A DNA stretch of 64,000 nucleotides from Peribacillus sp. Bi96 (GCF_918698115.1 NZ_CAKKLV010000023.1:1-64000); one strand, 5' to 3'. Shown: positions 36,478-44,698, numbered from the stretch's first letter. The notes: a model not told the origin generated them from the sequence alone. Program-made: numbers and translations.

Positions 36478-37161
36478 AAAGAAGCCCTTTAGAAGTGATC
36501 CATATGGTTGGACTCCTCACGCGTGATACATGTGCAAGCAATAAAAAACTCCCCTAAGGGAGCTTTTTCATTTTAGTTATAGTAAACGGTTTCAGAATTA
36601 AGGCTTAGGGATGCACGGTTAGTGTCGGCATTCGTATATTACTTTTTGGTTATGATCATACGCAGGCAGTGTACTTTCTTTTCCTGTCTAACTAGTAGAT
36701 TAACATGATCCCGTAAAACGTTTGGATGCTAATTACCTCTGTTGACGTTACCACCATAAAATGAATAATAGCTAAAACATCTGCAATAAAACCAATTCCC
36801 CCTATTTTTTAGCCCCACATTAACTATACCGCCGAACTTACAACTTTCGGACGCATCCACACTGTATGACGCACGAATATACTGTTTGCGCGCACCTATT
36901 AGATGATAGGCACGACTTACCGTTTTCGGACAAAAAAAGAAGCCTTCATTGTCCGGCTCCTGCTTAAATAAACCGCGTTAACGACCACATTGCGTTGCTC
37001 CTCGCGCTCTTTTTATAATTCATAAGGGTGTGTTGGTGGCTGAAAAGGTTTTGTTGGTTTTTCTTCTTTCCCAATAAGTTTTGTTCTATTACTATATTTT
37101 TTGCAAGACTTATCAATGAGCAGCTTATTGAGGACTGTTGCGGAGGAAGGTCAACATTAAA
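36478..37161. other. Gene-poor region, about 680 bases
   Basis: Downstream of the metalloprotease-like gene there is a terminator-like hairpin, CTCCC-CTAA-GGGAG, at 36548-36564. The rest shows only scattered open stretches without ribosome binding sites. One on the minus strand near 36690-36810 reads like a short membrane helix but has no start. Likely gene-decay debris. Confidence 0.5.
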
Positions 37162-37195
37162 GGGTATGAGCCCAGTTAAAACCGAACTCATACCC
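37162..37195 (-). terminator. Terminator of the MBL hydrolase gene
   Basis: GGGTATGAG/CTCATACCC stem with a 16-base loop followed by TTT on the minus strand, 57 bases past the stop. Confidence 0.7.
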
Positions 37196-37251
37196 CACCC
37201 ACACTTTAAAGTGTTCATTTCACGAAGCGGCTTTTCATTTCGGTTTACATT

Positions 37252-38103
37252 TCACTCAACATACCCATTCACAAAAAATCCAAGCGTTTCAAGCTCATCT
37301 TCCGTTAAATTCCGGTTTAACACTTTAGCCAAATCCTGCTCCATTAAAGCTCGATTTCCCCGATGCTCGACCACGGCTCTTACACATTCTTTCATTAGCT
37401 TAAGTTCTGCCTCCATTTTCAGTCTCGTGCAAGGCTGATCATGATGGGAAAGAATATATGTATCGGCATCATAGTCCTCAATTTTTTGAACGAGCAGCGA
37501 AGCCTGTTTGGCCGTATAATTCCATTTTTCAGCATAAAGATTGGCATAAAGGCAGTCTCCGAGAAATAATGTTTTTTCCTCTGGAACATATATGATGCAG
37601 GAATCCTTTGCATGATCGCCGCCAACGTGTTCAATGACACAGGTTACATTCCCTAGATCAATTGTCATCTTTTTTTCAAAGATCATATCTGGCAGTGGCA
37701 GGTAAATCTCTCGATTGGTCTCAAGTTCCAATTTGATTGCATCCGCACAAAATGGAATCTCCGCCCCTTCTTTGACCCGTTGATTAAGAGCCTCATCTTC
37801 CCATGAAAGCTGCTGCATATCTTTAATATTGTTGTATGTTTTTTCCTGAGAAATGACCGAAATTCCGATATTCTCCAGTCCGAATACATGGTCCCAGTGG
37901 GAATGGGTCAGAACAAGGAAATCCCCGCTTAGATCATTCCGAAGTAATTCGTCCTGAAAGAGCTGTGCATGCCGGACAGAGTTACCGGCATCGATGATGA
38001 GCGTTTTCTTGTTTCCAGTAACGGCGGCAAGAATCGGCCGATCCGTTTCCTGAACTGGCGGCAGGTAGACGATATGTTTCGATAGGCGCTGTAATGTTTG
38101 CAT
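37252..38103 (-). CDS. Metallo-beta-lactamase-fold hydrolase
   Basis: The 283-residue protein has the MBL metal motif LTHSHWDHVFG (HxHxDH) at about residue 67, a downstream histidine in EHVGGDHAKDS, the bridging Asp in LFLGDCLYAN, and a last His in YILSHHDQP. This is the glyoxalase II-like branch with broad substrate range; no specific function can be assigned. GAAGGAG precedes the ATG. Single gene. Confidence 0.85.
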   Translation of the reverse strand: MQTLQRLSKHIVYLPPVQETDRPILAAVTGNKKTLIIDAGNSVRHAQLFQDELLRNDLSGDFLVLTHSHWDHVFGLENIGISVISQEKTYNNIKDMQQLSWEDEALNQRVKEGAEIPFCADAIKLELETNREIYLPLPDMIFEKKMTIDLGNVTCVIEHVGGDHAKDSCIIYVPEEKTLFLGDCLYANLYAEKWNYTAKQASLLVQKIEDYDADTYILSHHDQPCTRLKMEAELKLMKECVRAVVEHRGNRALMEQDLAKVLNRNLTEDELETLGFFVNGYVE

Positions 38104-38237
38104 GTTTTTGTTCTCCTTCGGATAGTTATGTAGATTAGCTTGCTCAAGTATAGCAAATTATACATTCATTCATTAGATAATCTCCGCAAAAGGCTAAAAA
38201 GACAACAATCCCTGATTGCTGTCCTTTTTGTCATTAT

Positions 38238-39668
38238 TCAAATGAATCTGTTGAGATATACCGTGATTTTCGAGAGGGCATTTAAAAAGGTGGCTTTAAA
38301 AAAAGACTTCTCCTTTTTCTGATCTTCAGGTGGTTGTATATATCGTTTCTTGTCCGCAACAAGTGTACTATCAGCGATTTTCGACTCGATAGCTCCTATC
38401 AATTGCTCTGCAAATGCTTCACTATCAATGACCACCATCGATTCTGTATTTAAAAAAGCTGATCGTGAATCCAAATTGAAGGAACCAACTGCACTTAATC
38501 GTTGATCATATACAACCGATTTACCATGTAATGAATAAAGCTTCGAATATTCATAAAGCCTTGCCCCTGTCTCGACGATATCATCCCTAAGTGCCAAGTA
38601 ACCGGAAAAAGCGATCACATTCGGGGTTGAAGTCACCGAGTTGGTGAGTATGGTCCAATCAGCCGTTGAATGCATTTCCTTCGGCACGTTCTCCTTCAAC
38701 ATACTGGCAGGAACAATATAGGGACTCTGGATGAATACTGACTTATTGGCTTCCGCTGCAATATCCACTAGAGATCGCCACACAAAAGGGTGTTTATAGA
38801 AACGTTCGATTGGATTATGAATGAAGGACACCTTTTTAGTAGCGGTTGTTGACGTGTTCCAATCGACGACTGGATTAACGAAATCGGCTTTCGTTTGCAT
38901 CGCCTTGCTGTATTGACTGGATAATACATCTCTTTCACGTTTTCCTTTTTCAGTTTGCCTTTTCGAAAGGTCCGAAAAAACATCGCTCGTATACGGATGA
39001 GTCCATAATTCATTCAAATAGTCCTTCATTTCATTGATTACACTATCTCTCTCCTGTTTAGCATTAAAAATGAGTACATCCCGGTCGTAGACAAAATCCT
39101 TAGGCGGTTGGTTTGCTAAATACTTGTCGGCGATATTTCTGCCTCCGATGATGCCTAACTTCCCATCTACGGTAATGATTTTGTCATGAAGTCGATTGTG
39201 CCAGGTCCAAGGCTTAAAAGGTTTAAAGGTTTCATAATACCTTAATTCAATATTTTCATGCGAGGCCAGTGCATAACGGACACTGCTTAGTTCTCCCCTC
39301 AGGCCATGGCAAATTCCGTCTAGAAGGATTCGGATCTTGACACCGCGGTCAGCAGCTTCGAGCAGTGCTCCCAGAAGAAGCTCGCTTGTTTCGCCCTTTG
39401 AAATAGAGTAGTAGGCAATGTCGATTGAATGCTGGGCATCCTGAATCATTTGCATTCGGGCTAGTCCCGACTCGTATCCGTCTTCGAGAAGCAGTACACG
39501 ATCCACGGTGGAGTCCTTCTCTCCAAAATATGAACGAATATGTTTAGTCATCCTATCTTCTTCTTTTTCTTTAGGGAAGTAAAAAAGAACCACTGCCGTC
39601 GCCACTACATAAAGGAGATATAATAGAAGAACGATCAGGATTCCTTTCATCGCCATTTTTACAGTCAC
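38238..39668 (-). CDS. Phospholipase D-like membrane protein (cardiolipin synthase superfamily)
   Basis: The 476-residue protein has one N-terminal membrane anchor (GILIVLLLYLLYVVATAVVLF) and two HKD domains: LHDKIITVDGKLGIIGGRN (about residue 170) and LHGKSVVYDQRLSAVGSFN (about residue 405). It differs in layout from standard cardiolipin synthases, which have two N-terminal helices, and fits the group of PLD-like proteins of uncertain substrate. GTG 39668 is nine bases after GGGGG. Single gene, convergent terminator not obvious. Confidence 0.82.
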   Translation of the reverse strand: MTVKMAMKGILIVLLLYLLYVVATAVVLFYFPKEKEEDRMTKHIRSYFGEKDSTVDRVLLLEDGYESGLARMQMIQDAQHSIDIAYYSISKGETSELLLGALLEAADRGVKIRILLDGICHGLRGELSSVRYALASHENIELRYYETFKPFKPWTWHNRLHDKIITVDGKLGIIGGRNIADKYLANQPPKDFVYDRDVLIFNAKQERDSVINEMKDYLNELWTHPYTSDVFSDLSKRQTEKGKRERDVLSSQYSKAMQTKADFVNPVVDWNTSTTATKKVSFIHNPIERFYKHPFVWRSLVDIAAEANKSVFIQSPYIVPASMLKENVPKEMHSTADWTILTNSVTSTPNVIAFSGYLALRDDIVETGARLYEYSKLYSLHGKSVVYDQRLSAVGSFNLDSRSAFLNTESMVVIDSEAFAEQLIGAIESKIADSTLVADKKRYIQPPEDQKKEKSFFKATFLNALSKITVYLNRFI

Positions 39669-39917
39669 TGCATAATTCCCCCTTTTACCGATATTTTAAT
39701 ACTATTCGTAATAAGTGAGGACTCTATCCATTAAATCTCCATAAGGATTGACCCTTTGACTAGTTAGTCAGCGGGGCATATTTATGATATTTTCTTGGTC
39801 ACCTATTGGAAAACGCCAATCCTGGGGGCAGCTTGGAATATTTATTTTTTCTTTTAAATGTGACAAAGTGGTGAACATGAAAGCAGTTGCATACTATGAT
39901 ATAGAAGGAGGGATTTC

Positions 39918-40361
39918 ATGCTTAAACAACCGAATCGTATAAGTATCTTCAATTATTGTTTTCCATTAGGTGTTTCAGAGGTGTTCTTTTTATCCAGCTT
40001 TTATCTGTCCATTCTAGACGTTTCCTTATTTGCTTTAGCTTTACCATTTTCCGCTTTATTTCTAATGTTCTCCTTGTACCTATTCCTTCGAACTCACAAA
40101 ACCGCAAAGTCTTTACCCAATCAAGAAGAACGAAGAAGGGAGATTCATGCTTTCTATCATCAGTCATTCGGGATTTTCACGATCATTTTTTTCGTTTTAC
40201 TTTTTGCCGCTTTAGCTTATATTCCCTTGTTGGAAAATGGAGGACATTTCTATCTTCTATATTGTTTCCCGATGGCGTTATTATGTTTGATTCCTTCGAT
40301 AGTCTCTTATAAAGGAATGAAATCATACAAACTGGAAACTGACAGTTCACTCAACGTTTGA
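39918..40361 (+). CDS. Membrane protein, unknown
   Basis: The 147-residue protein starts after GGAGGG and has four membrane helices in two pairs (VFFLSSFYLSILDVSLFALALPF as the first pair, cited only from residue 21; IFTIIFFVLLFAALAYI and LYCFPMALLCLIPSIV as the second) joined by a charged cytoplasmic loop with EERRREIHAF. No family is recognised. It is next to a candidate type I toxin-antitoxin locus but on the opposite strand to the toxin. Confidence 0.6.
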   Translation: MLKQPNRISIFNYCFPLGVSEVFFLSSFYLSILDVSLFALALPFSALFLMFSLYLFLRTHKTAKSLPNQEERRREIHAFYHQSFGIFTIIFFVLLFAALAYIPLLENGGHFYLLYCFPMALLCLIPSIVSYKGMKSYKLETDSSLNV

Positions 40362-40433
40362 GATTACATCTGATATGAATGGATTTCACATCAGTTAATT
40401 CGAACTTCATTTACATTCTTCTTCGTTTTTTAG

Positions 40434-40463
40434 TTGAATGGATGGGGAAAATGAGGATATAAT
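40434..40463 (+). promoter_or_regulatory. Promoter of the antisense RNA
   Basis: TTGAAT (40434-40439), 18-base spacer, TATAAT (40458-40463): a strong sigma-A match with no ORF with an SD downstream before 40634. Confidence 0.7.
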
Positions 40464-40469
40464 GAAAAT

Positions 40470-40634
40470 AACTAACATATAAAAAAAAAGACACTGGTTA
40501 ATCCAGCGTCTTAATGAACAGCAAATGCATAAAGAGCAGCGGCTTTCTGTGGTAAGTCAGTAGCTACTCGATCATGAAAGTAACCCTTTTCCTACATACA
40601 TCTGGCCGGATGGTATGGAGGGGGTTACTTTTTT
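40470..40634 (+). ncRNA. Candidate antisense antitoxin RNA
   Basis: The promoter at 40434-40463 should start a transcript near 40470. It would end at the hairpin GTAACCC...GGGTTAC followed by T (about 40575-40634), covering the 3' part of the toxin message on the opposite strand. About 165 nt, no ORF. A second hairpin (about 40488-40512, AAGAC.CTGG/CCAG.GTCTT) ends the toxin message in the other direction. Overlapping 3' ends are typical of type I systems such as txpA/ratA and bsrG/SR4. Confidence 0.6.
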
Positions 40635-40711
40635 AATGCAACCGCGATTACTGCGACGATTAATGAGGCGAATGATATCATCAGCATCAAACCGTCCATT
40701 ATAGAACTCAC
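40625..40711 (-). CDS. Holin-like type I toxin peptide (28 residues)
   Basis: GTG 40711 lies eight bases after AAAGGGGG. The product contains LMLMISFASLIVAVIAVAL and ends KK, the pattern of the putative holin-like toxin family (TxpA/BsrG-type: short N-terminus, one hydrophobic helix, basic end). The SD itself is in a hairpin (40718-40740, CACTCC-type arm against GGGGGTG), as in type I toxins whose translation is restrained. An antisense RNA overlaps its 3' end. A role as a membrane-depolarising toxin is inferred. Confidence 0.7.
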   Translation of the reverse strand: MSSIMDGLMLMISFASLIVAVIAVALKK

Positions 40712-40844
40712 CAGCGACACCCCCTTTCTTTAAAGGAGTGACCGCTGCCCACTATACCAAATTGCTGTCCATTTACTATTATATCTGTATTCACTTGTTA
40801 TTTATCTACAAAAATAGATGTATTTAGTCTTCTATATCATGCTT

Positions 40845-40892
40845 TACATGTAAAAAAAACCCCACATAAAGTGAGAATATTTTTTACATGTA
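40845..40892. repeat. 13-bp inverted repeat downstream of the secreted PG-binding gene
   Basis: TACATGTAAAAAA at 40845-40857 and its exact complement at 40880-40892 flank a 22-base spacer, 8 bases past the stop of the minus-strand gene. The stem is AT-rich and may act as a terminator or as a protein-binding palindrome. Confidence 0.6.
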
Positions 40893-40899
40893 TATCCTT

Positions 40900-41457
40900 T
40901 TATTGTTCCACTACACGGCCATCTTTATAAATGTGGAACCACCCAATCGTTCCGGTGCCGCCTTGGTCAATCCAATCTTTATTAGCGGCTTTATAATTGT
41001 AATAGGATTTTCCTTTGCCATCTTTCAGCAATCTGCCATCACCGCTGAATATGATCTTGTTACCTAGCTTCTTCTTCCCTAACGCAATCGCGTCTTTCTC
41101 CGTGAACTGTTTTCTTTCTACCTTATTTTCATCTAAAGCAGCCCATGTCAGCGATCCGACGATACCATCTGAAGCCAAGTTATGATCCACTTGAAACTCT
41201 CTTACGACATTTTGTGTTTGGGTACCGAAAATTCCATCAACGCCTACATCATATTTAACATCTTTAAGGCTTTGTTGTAAGTCTCTTACATAACTCGAAC
41301 GTGAGCCTTTCCTGAGGGTTGGGCGCGTTTCCGCCTTCGTTTCGATTTTCTGGGTTTGACTGCCCTTTGCTGCTGCGTGAGTAATTGATGTCCCCGTTCC
41401 TAGTGGTGCCAATATCAGGGAAACTGTTGGAATAATGACCAATAATTTTTTCTTCAA
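40900..41457 (-). CDS. Secreted protein with peptidoglycan-binding domain
   Basis: The 185-residue protein has a signal peptide (MKKKLLVIIPTVSLILAPLG, cleavage near THA-AA) and a PG_binding_1 domain (about residues 48-108: LRKGSRSSYVRDLQQSL, GVDGIFGTQTQNVVREFQ, GIVGSLTWAAL). The C-terminal 70 residues (FTEKDAIALGKKKLG...GWFHIYKDGRVVEQ) are not recognised and have no catalytic motif. The TTG start is nine bases after GGAGG, while an ATG between SD and start opens only a two-codon frame. It is probably a cell-wall-bound protein. Confidence 0.8.
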   Translation of the reverse strand: MKKKLLVIIPTVSLILAPLGTGTSITHAAAKGSQTQKIETKAETRPTLRKGSRSSYVRDLQQSLKDVKYDVGVDGIFGTQTQNVVREFQVDHNLASDGIVGSLTWAALDENKVERKQFTEKDAIALGKKKLGNKIIFSGDGRLLKDGKGKSYYNYKAANKDWIDQGGTGTIGWFHIYKDGRVVEQ

Positions 41458-41883
41458 CGCATATAACCTCCAATCATATGATCACTCCTGCAGGTTTCTG
41501 ACACTTCCTTGGAGCCCATTCATTATAACGTATGAAATTAAATAATTGGTGTTTTATTACTTTAATTATAAAAAATGGTAAATAATATCCATGGTGTGCA
41601 TTTCAAAAAGTCAGTATTTTGGAAACGCCGTTTCATTATATTTTTGAACTATAATAATTGGTTCAAAACATGCAAGATATTTGTTACCAAAATGATTAGT
41701 AATAAAAACATGTTTTAAAGGGAAAAGTCTTTCAGGAGGGATATTATACAAGCACTCTTCGAATGGGAATTTTACTTTTATGTCGCTAAAACCCAAACGC
41801 TTATCAAGTTATTCAATAGTATAGCCATTCAAATTGACCTTTCTGAATAAAGAATGATTGAAAAATTATTGAGGTGATTATTC
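41458..41883. other. AT-rich intergenic region
   Basis: About 425 bases upstream of the secreted protein. A 61-codon minus-strand stretch (41611-41796) begins at a TTG without SD and follows a stop in frame; I do not accept it as a gene. The right end holds the SD of the hydrolase pseudogene. Confidence 0.45.
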
Positions 41884-42152
41884 ATGCCAATGTTAGATGT
41901 GGACGGTATTAGCTTGTATTATTCTGTTAAGGGAAAAGGGATTCCTATTGTTTTTATTCATCCTCCTGTACTAACTAGTGTGAATTTCCAATACCAAATG
42001 GAGGAATTATCCGAAGAATTCAAAGATTGCATGAAAGATTGCCGTGTACGGAATTAAAATTCATTGATCATGCAAAGCATCAGATTCCTACAAAAGCGGC
42101 CAATGATTTAAATGAAAGTATTAAGCATTTTATCCATACACAAACTGTTTGA
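41884..42152 (+). pseudogene. Alpha/beta hydrolase pseudogene with internal deletion
   Basis: The 5' part starts well (GAGGTG SD, then MPMLDVDGISLYYSVKGKG and IVFIHPP, the strand and oxyanion loop of alpha/beta hydrolases). After the segment EELSEEFKD the frame ends at 42056. A second frame from about 42020 gives the C-terminus of the same family (RLHERLPCTELKFID, then AKHQIPTKAANDLNESI). The middle, with the nucleophile and acid, is missing. Junction bases carry a short repeat AAAGATTGC, which suggests a deletion by slippage. Confidence 0.78.
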
Positions 42153-42253
42153 TTCTTTCGATTGCAAAAAAGAATAAACCAATCCATCAAGTACTATGTA
42201 GAAAATTTCAATCTTTTTATTGTTCCTATTATAAATTTAATGGAGTGAAAAAA

Positions 42254-42883
42254 TTGGGAAGAGATAAAAGTAAAACGATTCATTTATTATTACTATTGCT
42301 AGTTACTGCAGTTTTGATTTGGTCAGTTATTAAGCCTGAAGGATACTTGATATGGACAATGGAAGTACTTCCTGCCGTTGTGTTTCTGATTTTTGTAATT
42401 GCCACATATAATAAATTCCGCCTCACTACATTATCCTATTTCATTATTGCCGTTCTTTCAATTACCATGTTTATCGGTGCCCATTATACGTACTCAAAAG
42501 TTCCTCTATTTAATTGGATAAAAGATCATTACGATCTAAACCGAAACCACTATGATCGGTTTGGACATTTCCTAAAAGGTTTATTTGCGATTGTGATTAG
42601 AGAAATATTAATACGTAAAACATCTCTAACAAAAGGACCCTGGTTATTTGCTGTCACATTAAGTTTTGCACTTGCCATTGGAGCCTTATATGAAATCATC
42701 GAATGGATAGCTGCCATCATTTCAAAAGGCGGAAAAACTTCAAAAGAGTTTTTAGGAACACAAGGTGATATTTGGGACGCACAATGGGATATGTCGTTAA
42801 CATTAATCGGCTCTATTCTTGTATTGTTTACCTTGTCTAAACTTCATGACAAGCTGTTGCGAAAAGTGAAAAATGCCAGTTGA
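42254..42883 (+). CDS. DUF2238-type membrane protein (YjdF-like)
   Basis: The protein has about 210 residues if it starts at TTG 42254, eight bases after TGGAG; the frame is open upstream without an SD. It has about six membrane helices and the family signature: NRNHYDRFGHFLKGLF in the middle and FLGTQGDIWDAQWDM near the C-terminus, with a conserved Glu in ALYEIIEW. Function unknown. A dispersed Bacillus repeat begins at its stop codon. Confidence 0.8.
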   Translation: MGRDKSKTIHLLLLLLVTAVLIWSVIKPEGYLIWTMEVLPAVVFLIFVIATYNKFRLTTLSYFIIAVLSITMFIGAHYTYSKVPLFNWIKDHYDLNRNHYDRFGHFLKGLFAIVIREILIRKTSLTKGPWLFAVTLSFALAIGALYEIIEWIAAIISKGGKTSKEFLGTQGDIWDAQWDMSLTLIGSILVLFTLSKLHDKLLRKVKNAS

Positions 42884-43008
42884 TTGGAACGGAGGGTACG
42901 AGACTCCTACGGGAATACGCGTCCAAGGGAGACCCCACAGGCGCAAAGAGCGCCGAGAAGGCTCCCGGACCGCCCGCGGAAAACGAAGTGCCTGGAGTGG
43001 AAATCAAC
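42882..43008. repeat. Dispersed GC-rich Bacillaceae intergenic repeat
   Basis: The 127-base element begins GATTGGAACGGAGGG and ends CTGGAGTGGAAATCAAC and is clearly GC-richer than its surroundings. It matches from memory a repeat found between genes in many Bacillus genomes (about 120-140 bases, with GACTCC.GCGGGA and GGCGC...GCGCC stems). The stem AGGCGC-AAAGA-GCGCC is seen at 42937-42953. It could be a MITE-like or structured RNA element. Its 5' edge coincides with the stop of the preceding gene. Confidence 0.7.
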
Positions 43009-43055
43009 GTTCTTAAATCTTACAAACATGGATTTCGGTTTTCATATTTAACCAA

Positions 43056-43205
43056 TCATGATTGTACTTGCTTCTTCTTTTTTATATCAACAATTGCTTT
43101 TTGATCAATTTTTGTATAGATCCGTTCCAACTCCATTTTGTCATGCAAGAGAAGTTCACGGTTTTCATTGAGCAGTACATTATAAGATTTCCTTTTCCTA
43201 GACAT
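43056..43205 (-). CDS. fbpB: FbpB-like small basic protein (49 residues)
   Basis: The ATG at 43205 overlaps the end of the preceding ORF by eight bases (ATGTCTAG). The product begins MSRKRKSYNVLLNENRELLL and ends KKKKQVQS, the basic charged pattern of the Fur-regulated FbpB family, which in B. subtilis helps the FsrA small RNA in the iron-sparing response. It is last in a flavodoxin-fbpA-fbpB transcript whose promoter carries a Fur box. Confidence 0.7.
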   Translation of the reverse strand: MSRKRKSYNVLLNENRELLLHDKMELERIYTKIDQKAIVDIKKKKQVQS

Positions 43206-43365
43206 TTTTCAATCCACCTCTCAAGTGATTGAACTCCTTCTGCAGGACGACAATCGGTAGCTCGTATAGCTGTTTATTATATTTTTTAAATATCCCGAAT
43301 TTCAGAAGTTCTTGTATAAGTTCCTCTTTTTTTGCTTCTGCCTTTGTACTTAATTGGGTAATCAT
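43198..43365 (-). CDS. fbpA: FbpA-like small basic protein (55 residues)
   Basis: The ATG at 43365 is seven bases after GGAGG. The sequence contains EELIQELLKFGIFKKYNKQL, which matches the FbpA family pattern of an alpha-helical acidic start, a G-[IV]-[YF]-K turn and YEL. B. subtilis FbpA is Fur-repressed and participates in adapting to iron limitation. The first 80 bases overlap the end of the flavodoxin gene in another frame, so translation of both is likely coupled. Confidence 0.72.
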   Translation of the reverse strand: MITQLSTKAEAKKEELIQELLKFGIFKKYNKQLYELPIVVLQKEFNHLRGGLKNV

Positions 43366-43897
43366 CAAGAGCCCTCCTTAACAAATATGCAGACTTTTGG
43401 TATTTGGGGTTGCCCAGCATCCGATTCCATAAGAAAAATCGCCATTTCTTCCTTTTGCTTCCCCATATAAGCGCCTGATCCGCAAAGACTTCACATTTCC
43501 TTATTTCGTCGTGTGTTGTGCTTTCCTGGTGAGTTTTCCAAACTCGACCATAGACATCAAACCCATATTCCTTCATTTTATCGGAAAGAATATGTATAGC
43601 AGCACAAGGTTTCGGATGGTTCAAGTCGCCGGCACCAAAGAATGCGACTTTCACTCCATGAAAATCCACTTGGCTAATTTCTTCATAAAATTCGTTTGCT
43701 TCATATGGCAAATCCTCATGATTCCATGTATATAGACCAATAAAGGCTAAATCAAACTCCTTCAAGGTATCTACTTCTACTGTATCCAATCTTTCCATAT
43801 ATACATCACAGCCAACAGCCTTCATTCTATTCTTAATGTTTATCGCCATTTTCTCGGTATTACCGGATAAACTGACGTAGCCAATGAATACCTTCAT
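43286..43897 (-). CDS. Flavodoxin-like protein
   Basis: The 203-residue protein has the FMN phosphate-binding loop near the start (GYVSLSGNTEKMA), LAFIGLYTWNHEDLP and VAFFGAGDLNHPKPC as in flavodoxins. The core ends around residue 155; the C-terminal 45 residues (KKWRFFLWNRMLGNPKYQKS and a basic tail) are an extension. Flavodoxins replace ferredoxin during iron shortage, which fits the strong Fur box upstream and fbpAB downstream. AGGGGTG precedes the ATG. The last 27 codons overlap fbpA out of frame. Confidence 0.85.
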   Translation of the reverse strand: MKVFIGYVSLSGNTEKMAINIKNRMKAVGCDVYMERLDTVEVDTLKEFDLAFIGLYTWNHEDLPYEANEFYEEISQVDFHGVKVAFFGAGDLNHPKPCAAIHILSDKMKEYGFDVYGRVWKTHQESTTHDEIRKCEVFADQALIWGSKRKKWRFFLWNRMLGNPKYQKSAYLLRRALDDYPIKYKGRSKKRGTYTRTSEIRDI

Positions 43898-43915
43898 CTA
43901 TATCACCCCTATAAT

Positions 43916-43970
43916 TGAGAATCACTTTCAATATATCTCCACTATAAATGAAAATGATTATCATTGTCAA
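43916..43970 (-). promoter_or_regulatory. Flavodoxin-fbpAB promoter with two Fur boxes
   Basis: TGAAAATGATTATCA (43949-43963) and an overlapping TGATTATCATTGTCA (43955-43969) form a near-consensus 19-21-base Fur box. It overlaps TTGACA (minus strand, 43970-43965) and TATAGT 18 bases on. A weaker copy, TGAGAATCACTTTCA, lies at 43916-43930. Repression by iron is expected. Confidence 0.85.
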
Positions 43971-44013
43971 TTATAAAACACCACAATCACGAACAATAAA
44001 GTTTCTTTTCACA

Positions 44014-44062
44014 AAAAAAAGAGCCAGTTTTACTCGGTTAAAAGTAAAAAGGCTCTGATTTT
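44014..44062 (-). terminator. Terminator of the nitroreductase gene
   Basis: AAAAAGAGCC/GGCTCTGATTTTT with a 25-base loop, on the minus strand, about 34 bases past the stop. Confidence 0.65.
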
Positions 44063-44095
44063 TATAGACTCACAGTTTATACTTCATAGTTTTGA

Positions 44096-44698
44096 TTAAT
44101 AAAATTTCACAACATCATCAAAAGATAAGAACGTTTTTTCACCAGGTTGTTCATTCGGCTCACCAAATGGCATTTGCGCGATTAAACTCCATTCCCCTGG
44201 GATATCCCAAGTTTTCTTCACTGCTTCATCAATAATTGGATTATAGTGTTGTAAAGATGCCCCAATGCCCTCTGCTGATAACGTCATCCAAATGGCATAC
44301 TGCAACATGGCATTTCCTTGATGGGACCAATATGGAAATTGTTCTTTATAGGATGGTGCTTTTTCCTGCATTTTCTCTATTGTTTCTTGGTTTTCAAAGA
44401 AAAGAATGGTACCTACTCCATCACGAAAACCTTGTAATCGTTCTATTGTTGCAGCAAAGTTCTCTTCTGGAACGCGAGAGCGAAGGGTTTCTTTTACTAT
44501 ATCCCAAAATTTTTCATGCTCGTTATCCATCACTACCACCACTCGTCCACTTTGCATATTAAATGAAGTTGGTGCATGTAAAGCGGTTTTTAAAACTTCA
44601 TTCATTCTTTCTTTCGTAATATTTTCGTTCTTTTTCAACTTACGAATGGAACGGCGATTTATGATTGCATCTTTTATTGTTGTTGTAGTTGCTGTCAT
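44096..44698 (-). CDS. Nitroreductase-family oxidoreductase
   Basis: The 200-residue FMN enzyme has the family's N-terminal INRRSIRKLKKNENI (FMN phosphate contacts) and the APTSFNMQSGRVVVV loop, plus GIGASLQHYNPI in the middle and MPFGEPNEQPGEK near the end. It resembles B. subtilis MhqN, HypO and YdgI, which reduce quinones or nitro compounds under electrophile stress. GGAGG precedes ATG. It lies 47 bases downstream of a DsbA-like gene on one transcript, behind a palindromic operator candidate. Confidence 0.85.
   Translation of the reverse strand: MTATTTTIKDAIINRRSIRKLKKNENITKERMNEVLKTALHAPTSFNMQSGRVVVVMDNEHEKFWDIVKETLRSRVPEENFAATIERLQGFRDGVGTILFFENQETIEKMQEKAPSYKEQFPYWSHQGNAMLQYAIWMTLSAEGIGASLQHYNPIIDEAVKKTWDIPGEWSLIAQMPFGEPNEQPGEKTFLSFDDVVKFY

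Noticed and set aside
36964-37218. 84-codon minus-strand ORF
   Set aside because: No SD, overlaps the MBL gene terminator, and reads like random sequence apart from a short basic tail.
41611-41796. 61-codon minus-strand ORF
   Set aside because: TTG start without an SD directly after an in-frame stop; no recognisable family.
42880-43104. 74-codon plus-strand ORF
   Set aside because: It runs through the dispersed GC-rich repeat and into fbpB on the other strand; no SD.
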